Positions 22,181 to 33,510 of a stretch of DNA of 64,000 bases are shown piece by piece (position 1 is the stretch's first letter; each line of letters opens with the position of its first letter). The position numbers and the translations under genes were made by a program. The stretch is from positions 6,324,001-6,388,000 of the forward strand of contig JAHRBC010000002.1 of NCBI GenBank assembly GCA_022702545.1. The letters are read 5' to 3'. This stretch comes from Phycomyces nitens. Taxonomy: Eukaryota; Mucoromycota; Mucoromycetes; Mucorales; Phycomycetaceae. The notes beneath the pieces are model-generated. The model was not told the DNA's origin, made no database searches, and saw nothing but the letters and a program-made list of their open reading frames with translations.

Positions 22181-22244
22181 GGATTTTTGTTTCATTAATT
22201 ATAGTAATTTATTATACAAAAATACATTTAGTTATTTAGTTGTG

Positions 22245-23204
22245 TTAAGCACCATATTTTGGTACAAGTCCCAGCTTGTGGCCTATTTCTCCCAAGAAAT
22301 TCCACGCCACAATCTTTCCATTGTACCCATTCTCAATAATATCCTATGCAATAAACCTCTTTACATTATCACAACGCGTGGACCCATTGTGTAGATAGGA
22401 ACACACAAGAGAATGTCTAATGTCAAAAGGTTAGCTGTGATTTGTGCCCAATAATCTACACAAACCCTGGATCAGTTGAAACAAGCTGGCCTTCCTTCTT
22501 GACATGGCTCTGTTCAGGGTCCAAACTATTCCACCAATTCTGGGTGCCTAAATCAGACTGCTTTGATTCAGCTGGCCCAACAATTACTTCGAGATACTCT
22601 GGTGTGGTGTCAATGAGGTCCTTGACCAGACCATTGATTGATTCCCAGGAATTCTTGTGTCTGATATCGATCAATAGTAAATCGACTCTGGGCTCAATTG
22701 AAGTCAAGATATCGACAATCTCTGCTGGAGTTGGGCTTGTCTCTAAAACCAGACAAACTGGAAATTCCAAGGCTTTTGTTAATTCAACAATGTCTAGAGA
22801 AGATGAAAGGACACCAAACTGCATCTTTCCGAAAATATTTCCATTTTTCGAAATGATTAGATTATTTTCATAACCAATCTAACTTCTTTCAACCTTTCTA
22901 CTAATCACGTCTTCATCTACAGAGATTGATGAGATTATGAAATATTCAGCAAGATATCAATACCTGATCAGGTTCAGTTGAACTGAGACCCAAGAGTTGG
23001 ATTATATCTAAATGAGTCTTGTCTGCACTGCTTGGATTAGTTTTTCTCTTTAACGTTCTATTTTTATTTTTACCTCTTTGGACCCTGATCTTCATTGATC
23101 AGTTGGCGTGAACATCCTCTTGCGCAAAGGTCGTCTAGGGCGCTTGACAAGAGGGCGTTTGTCGACGGTCTTTAGAGCACGGCCGCTTTTTTGGGTGTGG
23201 CCAT
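22245..23204 (-). pseudogene. Spliced gene of unknown function with in-frame stops (E1)
   Basis: It begins MATPKKAAVL at 23204. Exon 1 runs to a GT donor at 23073. A short exon ends at 22964. The main exon covers about 22918-22451 and includes MQFGVLSSSLDIVELTKAL and VDLLLIDIRH. The last exon ends LVPKYGA with the TAA at 22245-22247. Three stops lie inside otherwise continuous coding frame: TAA 23172-23174, TAG 22879-22881 and TAG 22344-22346. Each could come from a CAA or CAG codon. The sequence is protein-like on both sides of every stop. No family is recognised. It runs in the same direction as E2, about 65 bp away, and the two may be parts of one locus. Confidence 0.45.
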
Positions 23205-23318
23205 TGATTCAGTATTGATATTTGCTGCAAGTCAAGCGTTCCAGAACAGGTTCACATTCTCAAGTGTGTGTGTGGTATATACTGGTTTCTTACTTAGAAT
23301 TGACGCACTTGAGAAGCT

Positions 23319-23534
23319 TTATTGACGCACTTGCCAATAGTTATTAGCGGTGGTCATTTTTTGTAACAAAATAAATCTTTTCAATTAACAGTGCTAATGC
23401 CATCTTTTAGAAGAGCAAGGAACGAAAACAAGAAATATTTAAGACTCAAAGGTAGCACGAGCTTTCTGAAGAGGTTGATTTTTTATATCCTTATTTTCTC
23501 CACCGCTAATAACTATTGGCAAGTGCGTCAATAA
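23319..23534. mobile_element. MITE with ~35-bp perfect inverted repeats and TA target site
   Basis: TTGACGCACTTGCCAATAGT and the following bases (to GCGGTGG) at 23321-23353 are repeated exactly in reverse complement at 23500-23534. Both ends are flanked by TA (CTTTA| and |TAAAG). The interior is about 146 bp and non-coding. LINE-1 inserted against its right edge. Confidence 0.7.
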
Positions 23535-23663
23535 AGTTTTTTTTTGTATTTATTGGTCGGCTTCAGTAACTAGTACTGAGGAGTTAGCTTTTTATGCCAA
23601 AGAAAAACTTATGGGGATGCTATGTAAGACAAGTAGAAAGCGAGAGAGGAGACAGAGAGAAAT

Positions 23664-26600
23664 CTAGTCTACAAAACATTGGATGACAACTAGTGCCTTG
23701 GCTGCGATTACACCAGGGAGAAAAGGTTGATCATCTATAACGTAGGCCCAGTGAGCACGCCAGATTGTGTGTAGAATAGACCCAACAATGAGAGCTTGTG
23801 TTTCTCTAGGTCTTGTCAGGTAAGTGTATTCCAAAGTAGTAAGAAGAGTGTTTAGGTGTGTTATCGACCAGCGCGGACACACTTTGGATAGGACTACACT
23901 CCATACGAGCCTCTTCCGAGGACAAGTAATGAGGAAGTGCTCTGGTCTGTCTACTTCCATCTGAAAAATAGCACAGAGATCATCCTCGACGAAATTATTG
24001 GTCTTCTGAAAGACAAAGGCTCTGGTAGGCAATCGCCCCCACAGGGCTTTCCGCCAGACTGTACGGCTGTCGTGAGGAATGTTAAGTTTCCAGAAACTTT
24101 TCTACGCAGCACGGGGGAGGTTGGGTTTCTGTGTTTGTGGCTGTATGTAGCGACGGAAGTCGGATGTTGCGGCGTTATATAGAGATTTTTTGCCCATAGT
24201 CATACTTCTTGTGAGAGGAGAGAGGTCGAGAGGGGGTACCGATGGTAGATCATTGTGCTGTAAGGGATTGTCAAGAAGGTGTACAAACCATGGCTGGTAT
24301 TGTATGGTTTTTTCAGCGATCTTTCTCTGGTATCTTCGTATTTTGTTCTTTCCACGTCCCTGAAGTTCGCTGTTTGACTTGGAGATCAAAAAACCGCTTG
24401 GAGAGAGAGAAGGCATCTGCGATGGAGAGTTGAGCAACGTTGACGGTTTCTACATCGGTACTCACTGAGGACGAACATGTCGATGAGAGGGGGAAGCTGA
24501 GACTGGTAGATGGGTGCAGACTAAAGTATAGGTTGAGTGACGAAGGGAGTATGAGGGCGGAAGCCTGTAATAGAGGTCGCAGTGAAGATGGGCAAGAAGT
24601 AACTGACCCTGGGAAGAGTAGGGCAGCTGAAGCAGAAGGAGATTGGAGATGTGTAGTGAGCATGAATTGTAAGTATGGAAATATGAAGGACTTGTTTGAT
24701 TGCGTTCGTCGATGTAACAGAGTGTCAATCCATCGCAGCTAAAGCGCTCGTTGTTGCGATTGGGGATCAATCAATCCTAGTCCACCTACTCCTTTGGACA
24801 AACACAGGGCAGCCCAACTAGGGCTCCGAAATCCCAAGGACAAGTAGGTGCGACAGTGTTTCTTGACAGTATTGAAAAAATGTTCGTCAGTAGGTAGCAG
24901 GTACAAAACATGCCATAGTGAGCTAAGAAGCAGAGAGTTGATGACTAGGCTCTTTCCCCGAATAGAGAGGCGTCTCTGTGCAAGGGATTGAGCATTTCTT
25001 TGGATCTTTCCGAGGATGCCCTGTCGGAATACTTCAAGTTGACGTGGGTGAGAGTGCAGCGGAAAACCCAGATACCGTACAGCATTAGCAAAATTCTTGT
25101 CATGTAGACACGTAATGTGGGCTTCGTCAAAAACAGGACCCCAGTCAGGAACAAAAGTCCCGGATAGAGCTATGGCAATTGTCTTGCCTATATTGACTTT
25201 TGCGTTGGATGCATGTCCAAAAATCTCGAGCAGATGAAGGAGAGGGTCTAGATCACGGGGAGCCGAGAGGTATACCAGTAAATCGTCTGCGTATGCCAGC
25301 ACTTTGAGAGGCATATGAGAGCAAGATGGCACCGGCGGTGGGAGGAAGGGCAGGCAGTCGAATTGAAAGCCAAGCAATCGGGGAGAAGCCAAAATAGTGC
25401 GCAAAAGCGGTTCGAAGGCCAGGTTAGACAAGAGTGGAGAAAGAGGGTCGCCTTGTCGTAATCCACTACCTTGCTTAATAGGTGCGGACAAGTGGCCATC
25501 CACATTTACATGCATATTAGTAGAGAATAAAAGAGAGCAGATGGTGTTTGCAATCGATTCAGGAATACCGAAAAGAGAAAAAACGCGCCGTAGGTAGTGT
25601 GGATGAACCCTATCGTAGGCCTTCTCTTAATCCAGCAAGAGTGCGACTCCAGGGTGGTTGGCGAGCTGTGCATGGTACATATAAAGTCTAGCGAGGAGAT
25701 CGTTATCAGCAATAAGCCTATGTGCCATGAAGCCTGTTTGAAAGGTGTTAATGCATCGAGGTATGCAGGTCCGAAGGCGAGAGGTCAAAAGTTTAGTAAA
25801 TATCTTTGCATCACAGTTGATCAAAGATATGGGTTTCCAATTCTTAAGATTCGATGTGTCTCCATATTTAGGTAAAAGCACCAGTACAATATTCAACCAC
25901 GACGGAGGAAAGGTACCTGTTAGAGCCTGTTGATAGACGGAGACGGCCAGTTGTCCAAAATATTTGTGGTCCAACATATTGGCAAGAAGAGGATATAGAA
26001 GTCCATCTGATCCAGGACTAGAGCCTCCGGGGCATGTAGCTAGTATGTCGAGTAGACAGTCTATTTTAATATCAGCTTCCAGTCGTTTACCCTGTTTGGC
26101 CGAGATCTTGGTGTCCGAGGGAACGTTTCTGAAAAGAATGTCTGCGGTTCCATCATCAATAGGGTCGGCTGTGTATAAAGTGGTGTAGAAATCTTGAACG
26201 TTTCCTAACATTCCCGCCGTAGTAGGGAAGTATTCTTCTGATTCAGGATCACGGAGCGATGTGAGAGAGCGTGAAGAGTTGCGATGGCGGATAACTCGGA
26301 AGAAGTATTTAGACGAGGTTTCCCCCTGTTCAAACCACCGAATACCAGCCCGAAGGGCTAAGGTTTCAGTCCGGTGGTGTTGCACTCGAGACAATGCAGC
26401 CTCAAGCCTAGGAATCTCTGAAGTATTATCATTGAGTATGAGCCGGGAGCGTTCCCGTTGCAGGTTTCTTTCGTTGTGTACTATGCGCCGATAATACTTG
26501 GCTGCATACGAGAGTGCGAATAGCTTAATCGTATGCTTTAAAGAGTCCAACTTGAGGGTTGGGCCCTGTATAGTTGATAGAGAAGATTCGGCTGCGTCTA

Positions 26601-27378
26601 GGACTTGGTCAAGGTTAGTCTTAAAATCATCGTCTGCCAGGTATCTAGTGTTAAAACGCCAAACCCCCGGACCAGATTAACGAGAAAAATGGATCGATAT
26701 GGTGAGGAGACTATGATCCGTCCACACAGGGTTGACAAACTGGATTTCCGGAACAGATATAGGGAGCGTAGGCGAGGTGAAAATAAAGTCTATCACAGTG
26801 TGCTGTCTTCCATTAGAAAATGTGGGCAGGGCAGGGGAGGTGGGAGGAGTGATGGCATCTACAAAATTATTTTGAAGATATTGCTGTCATTGGATAGGAT
26901 GAGAGGAGTGTATATGAAAATTGCAATTGAAGTCTCCAAGAAGAATGGCTGGCTTATCAAAGTTGCGAGCTAACAAATCCGTAGTGAGATTAGAATAGAA
27001 AGCTGGGCGTTCGTTGGGTTGACTGGGAGCATACACAACTATCACTGTGAATGGGTCTACTCGTAGATCGACATGAGAGACGTCTATAATAAGGACCTTA
27101 TTGTCAAGAGAAGTGAAAATGTGTGAAAGGTTAAGGAGAGTATTGAAGGATGCTAGATAGAGTGGTGTCCACAAGCAGTTGTGAGCTTGAAAACAGATTT
27201 TGAGCGAGTCGTATTGATCAGGATGTGCGTGAGTTTCCTGGAGAGCGAGAAGAGAAATTGGGGTCTGGAGGTTGCGGAGGTGACGGAAGAGTAGGTGTTT
27301 TGACGAGTTTATATTAGAAGCAGAGCGTTTGAGACCTCTCACATTGAGAGTCCCTATTGTTATAGAAGTTTTATTCAT
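23664..27378 (-). pseudogene. LINE-1 ORF2: endonuclease/reverse transcriptase, inactivated
   Basis: Target-primed reverse-transcription enzyme. The N-terminal AP-like endonuclease (GTLNVRGLKR, LALQETH, LLGDFNCN) is followed by the RT core (LPKYGDTSNLKNWKPISLIN, FQTGFMAHR, GLRQGDPLSPLLSNLAF, YADDLLVYL) and a C-terminal zf-RVT region (RTVWRKALWGRLPTR, HFLITCPRKR). One frame runs from 27378 to about 24320, with stops at 26887-26889 (TGA), 26677-26679 (TAA), 25627-25629 (TAA) and 24739-24741 (TAG). A frameshift follows, and the rest, with a TAG at 24102-24104, is in another frame. At 25627 and 24739 the intact LINE-2 has Gln. Confidence 0.88.
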
Positions 27379-28706
27379 AAATGTTTGGGGGTGGCGTTGT
27401 CGCCGGGTCCGGGTGGATATCCAGTGTCAGTCTCGTCGTTCATCAGTGTATCTTTGTCGTTTTCTAGTTGTTTGACCGTGTTCTCCACTGTCGGTATCTT
27501 TACTATATCCCTCTCCCGCAGGCGGTCAGCTTCCATTTCCCGTTGTTGTTTGGTTTCCCAAATGCTATCTTGGGAAGAACTACCAATTCCGGATTTCTGC
27601 ATTTCCACGTCGTCGTTGGGTAGGTTCTGATTGTCAATGCTGGGTCGGTTTGCCGAATTTGCAGGATTGTGGTTACTATCAATTGCAGTGCCTTTCAAAT
27701 CTCTCATGTGAACATCAACAAATTCAGGATTGGTGGCAGCAAGTAGATCTGCTCGCCGTTTTTCTGCCAATTGAGACACTTTTTTGGCAAGGGCTTGTCT
27801 CTTTGCCTCCTCAATCATGGCTGTGCGTTCAGCTAACAGTTCCTCTACAGTGGGCTCCTTAGGTTTATCATCATTAAGTTGGTCGAAATTGACACAAATT
27901 GGATCCTTGCAAATATGACCGGCCTCACCATAGCTATAGCATCGTACGACAGGCTTGGGTCGAGTAGGACATTTGGCCTTAAAGTGGCCCTCTTTCCGGC
28001 AGTATCGACAGTAGGGAGGCATAGATTTCGATCGAGTTTCGATCTTACAGTCTCAAAAGGTACCAGAAAGGTTCACATCTCTTGTAATTGGAAGTGGATC
28101 CGGTATAGCAGTGGGGTCTATCAATACCATGGCTTCTCCGCCGAAAAGCTTGTTGATGGTGTGATACACCCGGATGTGAGCAACTTTGCCAAAGGAGCGA
28201 AAAGCCTGCTCAATCGGAGCTTGAAGCTCTGTGTTTGTGCGGCGCAGGGGAATGTTGTAGAGGTTTACTCTAATGAGGGGATTGTCTGCTGAGATCCCAG
28301 GCGATCCCAAGATCGTTTCGTTTTTAACCACGATCCCGGTGGTTATAGCTTTAAGCCGACTTTGCTCGGTGTCTAGAAGCACCTCGGGAAGAAGATTCCG
28401 GGTTTTGGAGAATTTGGTAAACAAACCCATTGCGTCTGGGAATTGAGATGTCAAGATCTTCTCAAATTCATGATCGTTGACGATCTTCCGAAGATTAAAG
28501 ACTACACATTCAGGGTTGAGAGAGCGTCCCCAAATGGCAGCAGCATGGTCTTGAGTGACCAGCGATTCATATTCTGGTGCAGTAAAAAGTGTTGTTGGGA
28601 CGTTTCGGGGTCTTAGTTTCCCTTTAGCAGGTACAGTTTTTGCTGCTACCTGGCTCCACTGAAGCCTATCACGTTCTCGGCATGGTATACAGTCAGTAGT
28701 CGACAT
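27375..28706 (-). pseudogene. LINE-1 ORF1 (RNA-binding gag-like protein), one stop
   Basis: Nucleic-acid-binding ORF1 of a LINE. It starts MSTTDCIPCRERD at 28706. An in-frame TGA at 28053-28055 separates the N-terminal RRM-like half (VRVNLYNIPLRRTN..PIEQAFRSFGKV) from the C-terminal half. The latter has a zinc knuckle CRYCRKEGHFKAKC and a second knuckle whose second Cys is changed (CYSYGEAGHICKDPIC). Both halves are in one frame, so a single base change would restore it. The stop TGA overlaps the ORF2 start as ATGA. Confidence 0.8.
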
Positions 28707-28714
28707 ATGGTGCT

Positions 28715-28803
28715 CTCCACCACATCCTGGCCGGTTGGCGAAAAAAGAAGGTGTGAGCCGATGGACAAATTTAGGAATTTAATTGTTTATTATGGTAGCT
28801 AGA
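28715..28803 (-). repeat. LINE-1 5' end, present again inverted at 29516-29612
   Basis: The about 90-bp leader (GTGCTCTCCACC, GGCTCACACCTTC and CAATTAAATTCCTAAATTTG on the relevant strands) recurs in reverse complement at 29516-29612, ending at AGAGCACCA. The two arms lie about 710 bp apart. Confidence 0.8.
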
Positions 28804-29515
28804 ATACTAAATGTAGTAGGCATCTTCCAAAATGAGAATCTCAAAAATCACCGTAAATGGATAAAAAACAGGCGGAAGTCATATAAAATGAAGTTTTGGC
28901 CAATACAATGATCTCTATATCTTAAATAAAATTGCTAAACTAACCAGTTGAATTGTTAACTTTTAAAGCCTTTAATTTTATTTTTGGATGATAATCCTGT
29001 ACCTTATTCAGTAGTCATTTTAGCATCCAAATAATATATTTGAATATTTGCTGAAATGACTACTGAATAGGCACTGATACGGTGGGCGTGGTGGTTGGTG
29101 ACCGCCACCTTGAAGCAGAAGGCCAGGCGAAGTAGAGCGGAGTGTAAAGTAGTAGAAGCAGAGGAGTAGTTATGAAGGCAGAGGTGGCCATAAGTGAGGA
29201 AGTTTAGTGAAGATAATAAGGACATCTCTTTTACCTCGTTAAAAACGCTTTTCCTATTTTCTATATTTTGACAACTGATTCCCATCCCCATAAATATTAT
29301 TTGACGCATCCCAACCCTTACTGAGTGCAGCTTTATTGTCTTGAGAACGCATCTTAATAGTAGTTTATTGTCCCTCGTTACCACGCCTCCAATTGGAATA
29401 ATAACCATTGCTGGCTAGTAACCCGGCTATAAACACTAGATAACTAGAGCGTCCTTCCTCATAATAGTACCGTAACTAGTTACTTTGCCCAACTCAAGTA
29501 CCGTACGTGTCAATT
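28804..29515. other. Spacer between inverted LINE 5' ends
   Basis: No gene recognised. It contains a hairpin with arms at about 29003-29016 and 29056-29069 (ATTCAGTAGTCATTT and its reverse complement). Confidence 0.45.
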
Positions 29516-29612
29516 CTAGCTACCATAATAAACAATTAAATTCCTAAATTTGTCCATCGGCTCACACCTTCCTTTTTCGCCAACCGGCAAGGATGCGGTG
29601 GAGAGCACCAAA
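29516..29612 (+). repeat. Plus-strand copy of the LINE-1 5' end, truncated
   Basis: Matches the LINE-1 leader up to GGAGAGCACCA, then diverges. It is either a second, 5'-only LINE piece in opposite orientation or the product of a twin-priming or template-switch event. Confidence 0.6.
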
Positions 29613-29804
29613 GAAAAAGCTTTGGGTGTGATCATCGTAGAGTTCCATTCGAATTTAGTTTGTAAAACAAGAAATGTAGTCGTTAGTCTTGAGTCAATAT
29701 AAAGCACAATCATTGCTAATTCTACGTTACAACGTCTTATTTACTAGGAAATGTCTTTCCTCCTCTGCCATACACAGTACAAATCTTATACAGAATATTC
29801 ATTT

Positions 29805-30195
29805 TGTGATGTTGTCCGGGTCGGAGCAACAGACAGTTCGGTCTGGTGTGAGGACGAGATACTAGGAGCACAATGGCGACGTTATCAGTGGATAGTACTA
29901 CCTTAGAGACCTTGTAGATATTAGGCTTGTAACAGCTTATTGAATAAAACACGTTCTTTTTCCGTTAAGTCTATATTTGTCGCAGAGGACATAGGTCGCT
30001 CTGGTCACTTTGAATTGTCTGAATCGCTAAGAGAATATCAAGTCTACATCTTTCTACAACGTCGTTGTATTGTTCGTGTCGTGCCTCTTCCCCAACCCCA
30101 ATCCAATCCCGTGCGTATAACTTCCTTTTCTCGTAAAAGACCTCCAGTTCATACCGCACAGTATACCAAAGATCCGCAAACAGTCCAACATTACA
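29805..30195. mobile_element. Solo LTR, 391 bp, with 4-bp target duplication
   Basis: Begins TGTGATGTTGTCC and ends GTCCAACATTACA (inverted termini). It is flanked by ATTT at 29801-29804 and 30196-30199 and contains AATAAA at about 29942. The related DNA near 9000 lacks it, which supports an insertion. The short frames inside (for example 29737-29952) are not genes. The same LTR sits in the right arm at 39314-39704. Confidence 0.75.
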
Positions 30196-30199
30196 ATTT

Positions 30200-31260
30200 A
30201 GTAATAATTCGCATGGATTCAGTAATGCATTTCTCCTCTTTACACAAAACCCCTAATAAAGAACATTGTGCTCACATATTTTTTATGTTTCAAAGTTCCA
30301 AGCCTTGTTTATGTCACTGAATATATTCTTCTAAGCCATGAATAAATAAAAGTCAATAAAGCAACTGGTTGTATAATTCCATGGTGATTTTTATCAAGTG
30401 TATTTATAAAAAAATATCTTTGTTGATGACAATAAGTTGGTCTTATATTATAAGAGGCTTTTTGGATATCCTCACAGATATCTAGAACAAAAGCATCATA
30501 CGTGAGCGAGTGACGTAAAACAAGGCTTGAAATATTAAAGCATAAAAGGAAATGGTCTGATTATTCTTTATTGGGCTTTATTGAAATAGAAAGAGGAGGA
30601 AGGGAAAAATACTACTGGATTTTAGAGAGTTTTAAATAGATTCATATTCTGTACAAAACGTGTGCCTCAGATCTACCAAAAACTTTGTGCTTTGAATTCT
30701 TAACAAGAAAAAAAAAAGGGTTTAATACCTTTTTTTAAAATACTTTATAAACTGGTTGAGCACAGACCATATACTTCTTTAACCACTACAACATCATAAA
30801 ATAATTTTGAGTAATTATCAATATAGCTTAATAGAATCCCCAGGTCTTTTTAATATTCAATAAATAAACCATTTCTTTAACCATATAGCCAAGATGTCTA
30901 CTCGATACTGAATTGATCATTTTAAAAGTATAGCACTCTTGTTATAATTGTATACAGATCATATATTATTGAATAATAAACTATGCAATGAGTTTTTTAA
31001 TTGACATAATCTTTGTATAAACAGCTATAAAAATGTTGAATGAACTAGTATAAAGTCTCCAAAGAATTATATGAATAAACAATATAATTGCCTATTTTAC
31101 AATGTAGACTGAAGAGTAGCAATATATTACAACATTAAGTTGTTTGATCAATTTCATAAAATATAATAATTTCTGCGATTATATTGAAAACAGCAGACAC
31201 CGTTTGATCCAAGAAGTACAATTAAAGAAGTTGAATAGGTTGATGGATTGATCAAACTGA
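30200..31260. other. Upstream DNA of A3 with the CRE-like module
   Basis: Equivalent to about 9050-10150 of copy 1. TGACGTAA is at about 30511 and its mirrored partner (TTATGTCA) at about 30308 is altered. The distal promoter box is at 31204-31245. No gene. Confidence 0.5.
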
Positions 31261-31515
31261 CGGACTCTTAAAAATGGCCGTCTTTTTTAGTTTGTTTTTT
31301 AAGCCAATCAGCAATGTGACAGGGTACACAAAGAATCAGTAGGAAGACATAACCCTTTGGCCTGGCATACCTCTTTGAATACTGGTCTTCTACGTTTCTC
31401 AAGGTATACCATGGACCTAAGTATAAAATCAAGAGGCTGAGACCAATTTTTCCATCATTCTTTCTTCTCAATTCCTCTACCTTTTACTTCCCACCACTTT
31501 CCTCCTTCTCTTACA

Positions 31516-32350
31516 ATGGATATTGATTTGTTTGACGTTTCCCTGCTTGATCCACAGCGTGATACAGATAAATTGGCAAGTGTTGACCCAAGTATCTGGA
31601 TTATATGTGAAACAAGTACATATAGCTAACCCCTTGGACGTTTCGTCATCGTTTTGGTCAAACTTGTTATTAGGCTTTAGATGGTAATTTATATACTCGC
31701 AAATTATTCGACCAAGTATCCTAACTATCTTTCTAGATCTCCTTCAGGAAAAGGCATTCAGATATCTAAGTGATCCCAGCTACCGAATCCCCACAGAATA
31801 TCCTCTTACTGATGACCAGTTGAATAACGTTTTAGCAGGTACAATTCCCCATAAAACACTCAAAGCGACTCGTAAATCCTAGCCAATATTCAGGTTACAC
31901 TAACAAATATTTCTCTAGTGTGCACTTTGCCTCATTCTCCAAATCTTCCCTCTCTGGATCATAGTTCCCCAGGATCTTCTCAAGGTTACTCTGAATATGG
32001 TAAATATTATGTTTGTATTATGTGTTGGTTGCTAGGCATCTAATGATTGAATTTCTTATAAAGATGTACATCCACAAACACCTCCAGCACAAGTCCAACA
32101 TCAACCCACGCTTGTTATTAAGCACTACAACCCAAATGGACGGCCAACTGTGATGAGAGATGGTTCGGATCTAGATCAATCAAAGAAGCACATGTGCTCA
32201 AAATGTTCTGAAGAGTCTGATACCAGATTTAACTATCAAAGACACATGGAGACACATTATGTTGACCGGTCAAGATTTGACTGCCATATATGCCACAAAT
32301 ACTTTACCAGAAAAGACAATCTAAATAGACATATTAAATTGCACAAATAG
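31516..32350 (+). CDS. C2H2 zinc-finger gene A3, four exons
   Basis: Predicted 189-residue protein. Exons are 31516-31615, 31737-31838, 31919-31999 and 32064-32350 (190 codons with the stop), GT-AG throughout. The N-terminus is MDIDLFDVSLLDPQRDTDK. The fingers are CSKCSEESDTRFNYQRHMETH and CHICHKYF...HIKLHK; both keep C2H2 ligands, although the first has the sequence ESDT where A1 and A5 have EFxx. The core aromatic residue of finger 1 is thus missing. The TATA is at 31422. A4 is its near-identical inverted twin. Confidence 0.8.
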
Positions 32351-32483
32351 TCTATTTTCAATCATGCCCATGTATCATACCTTCAAGTTATCATCAATCA
32401 CATTCTTTTATTGCCACTTTTATATGAATAGCCCTTCATTATCTTCACCTTTAAACGAATAAATAAAAAAACAATTGTATATT

Positions 32484-33510
32484 CTGAATATTTCCAGTGT
32501 AATTAAAAAATAACTTGTGCATTTAAATATATATTGAGTCGAGTCAAATATTTGGTATATTCTTACAACTAAGAATTATAGAAAGGGTTGTTGGATAGTA
32601 ATAGAAATTTATAGACTGGCAGTCTTGGTCCCTTGACATTTATTGAAAGGACCGTTGTCAAAGATGTTCATACAGATTGATTGATAATGGGCTTTAATAT
32701 GGGATATACAATTAAATGAAAAATATAATACCCTATTTAAATATAAGATAGATCCAGCCAACATACTGACTCACATACAACAACACAGAATATTTGGTGG
32801 GTGATTCCGCGATTTTACTACTGGCAATTCTTGAGTCCTAATATCTAGTCAATCAAAGATGCTTGACACCTTTCAAAGGCCAAAGTTCAAGAGAGAAAGG
32901 AGGTTATTAACAATACAAATACATCTAAAAATTGAATCGTTTAGGATTTGAAGTAACTCAACCCTAGAGTGTTGCGTACTGTTTGTGAAAGTATGCTTGA
33001 CAGAAATAAGTCTATAATCAAATCCTGTAATGACCGCACCAAACATTAATAGCTTTTTATTTTTTACTTTATTTATTATAAAATATATGTTATTAGTTGA
33101 AGATATAGGATGAAGAGGTTGATATATATAATATGTTTTCAGAAATATATATTGAAAAAAAACGAGACGATGATTTGTTTTCTGAGAGTGTAAAGTATCG
33201 ATTATTTGATCTCAAATATTACTGTTAAACATATTACTGTTTTTTTTTTAGAAAGAAAACTAAAGTTTGTTTTAAAGATGGTCAACGTTAACATTATTTA
33301 GAGATAAAATATTGAATATTTTACATAATCAGTGTGAAATACATATTCCTTTGTATCTTTTGTACTTTTAATTATCATGATAATTTTCAGAGCATAAAAG
33401 GATTTTATGTATTTATTTATTTAAAAATTTCAAAAAAGACGAGTAACTATAAAGCTAGTAAAGAAACAGTACACAATATATCAAAAGCCTTAAAAACTCA
33501 AAAAGGGAGG
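32484..33510. other. A3-B2 intergenic, uninterrupted version
   Basis: Same sequence class as 1228-2122 plus 4511-4762 but without the transposon. It gives the empty site for the outer TA element at about 33250. No gene. Confidence 0.6.

Larger units (their letters stand above)
23537..28800 (-). mobile_element. LINE-1: decayed L1/Tx1-like non-LTR retrotransposon
   Basis: Two-ORF LINE on the minus strand. A T-run at 23537-23545 on the plus strand marks its poly(A) 3' end. ORF1 (gag-like) is at 27375-28706 and ORF2 (endonuclease, reverse transcriptase, zf-RVT) at 23664-27378. It is full length judged against LINE-2, but carries several nonsense codons and at least one frameshift. The 5' end is near 28800 and is repeated in inverted orientation at 29516-29612. 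No target duplication was found. Confidence 0.85.
29715..32483 (+). repeat. Left arm of a 2.77-kb inverted repeat
   Basis: Nearly identical in reverse complement to 37022-39794. It contains a solo LTR, the CRE-like module, the A-gene promoter and gene A3. The spacer of about 4.5 kb holds genes B2 and D2. On the outer side homology ends at GCTAATTCTACG; on the inner side it ends just after ACAATTGTATATT. Confidence 0.9.

Noticed and set aside
20606..23204. Alternative genetic code (TAA/TAG read as Gln)
   Set aside because: Several other genes in the window (A, B, DUF3712-type, LINE-2) end normally at TAA, TAG or TGA and have none inside, so the stops in the E locus are better read as mutations.
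24242..28292. Plus-strand frames over LINE-1
   Set aside because: Complement of the LINE reading frames; no independent domains.
29737..30320. Frames of 71, 126 and 62 codons inside the solo LTR (also 39162-39772)
   Set aside because: They fall within or across an LTR with defined ends and target duplications and show no protein-family features.
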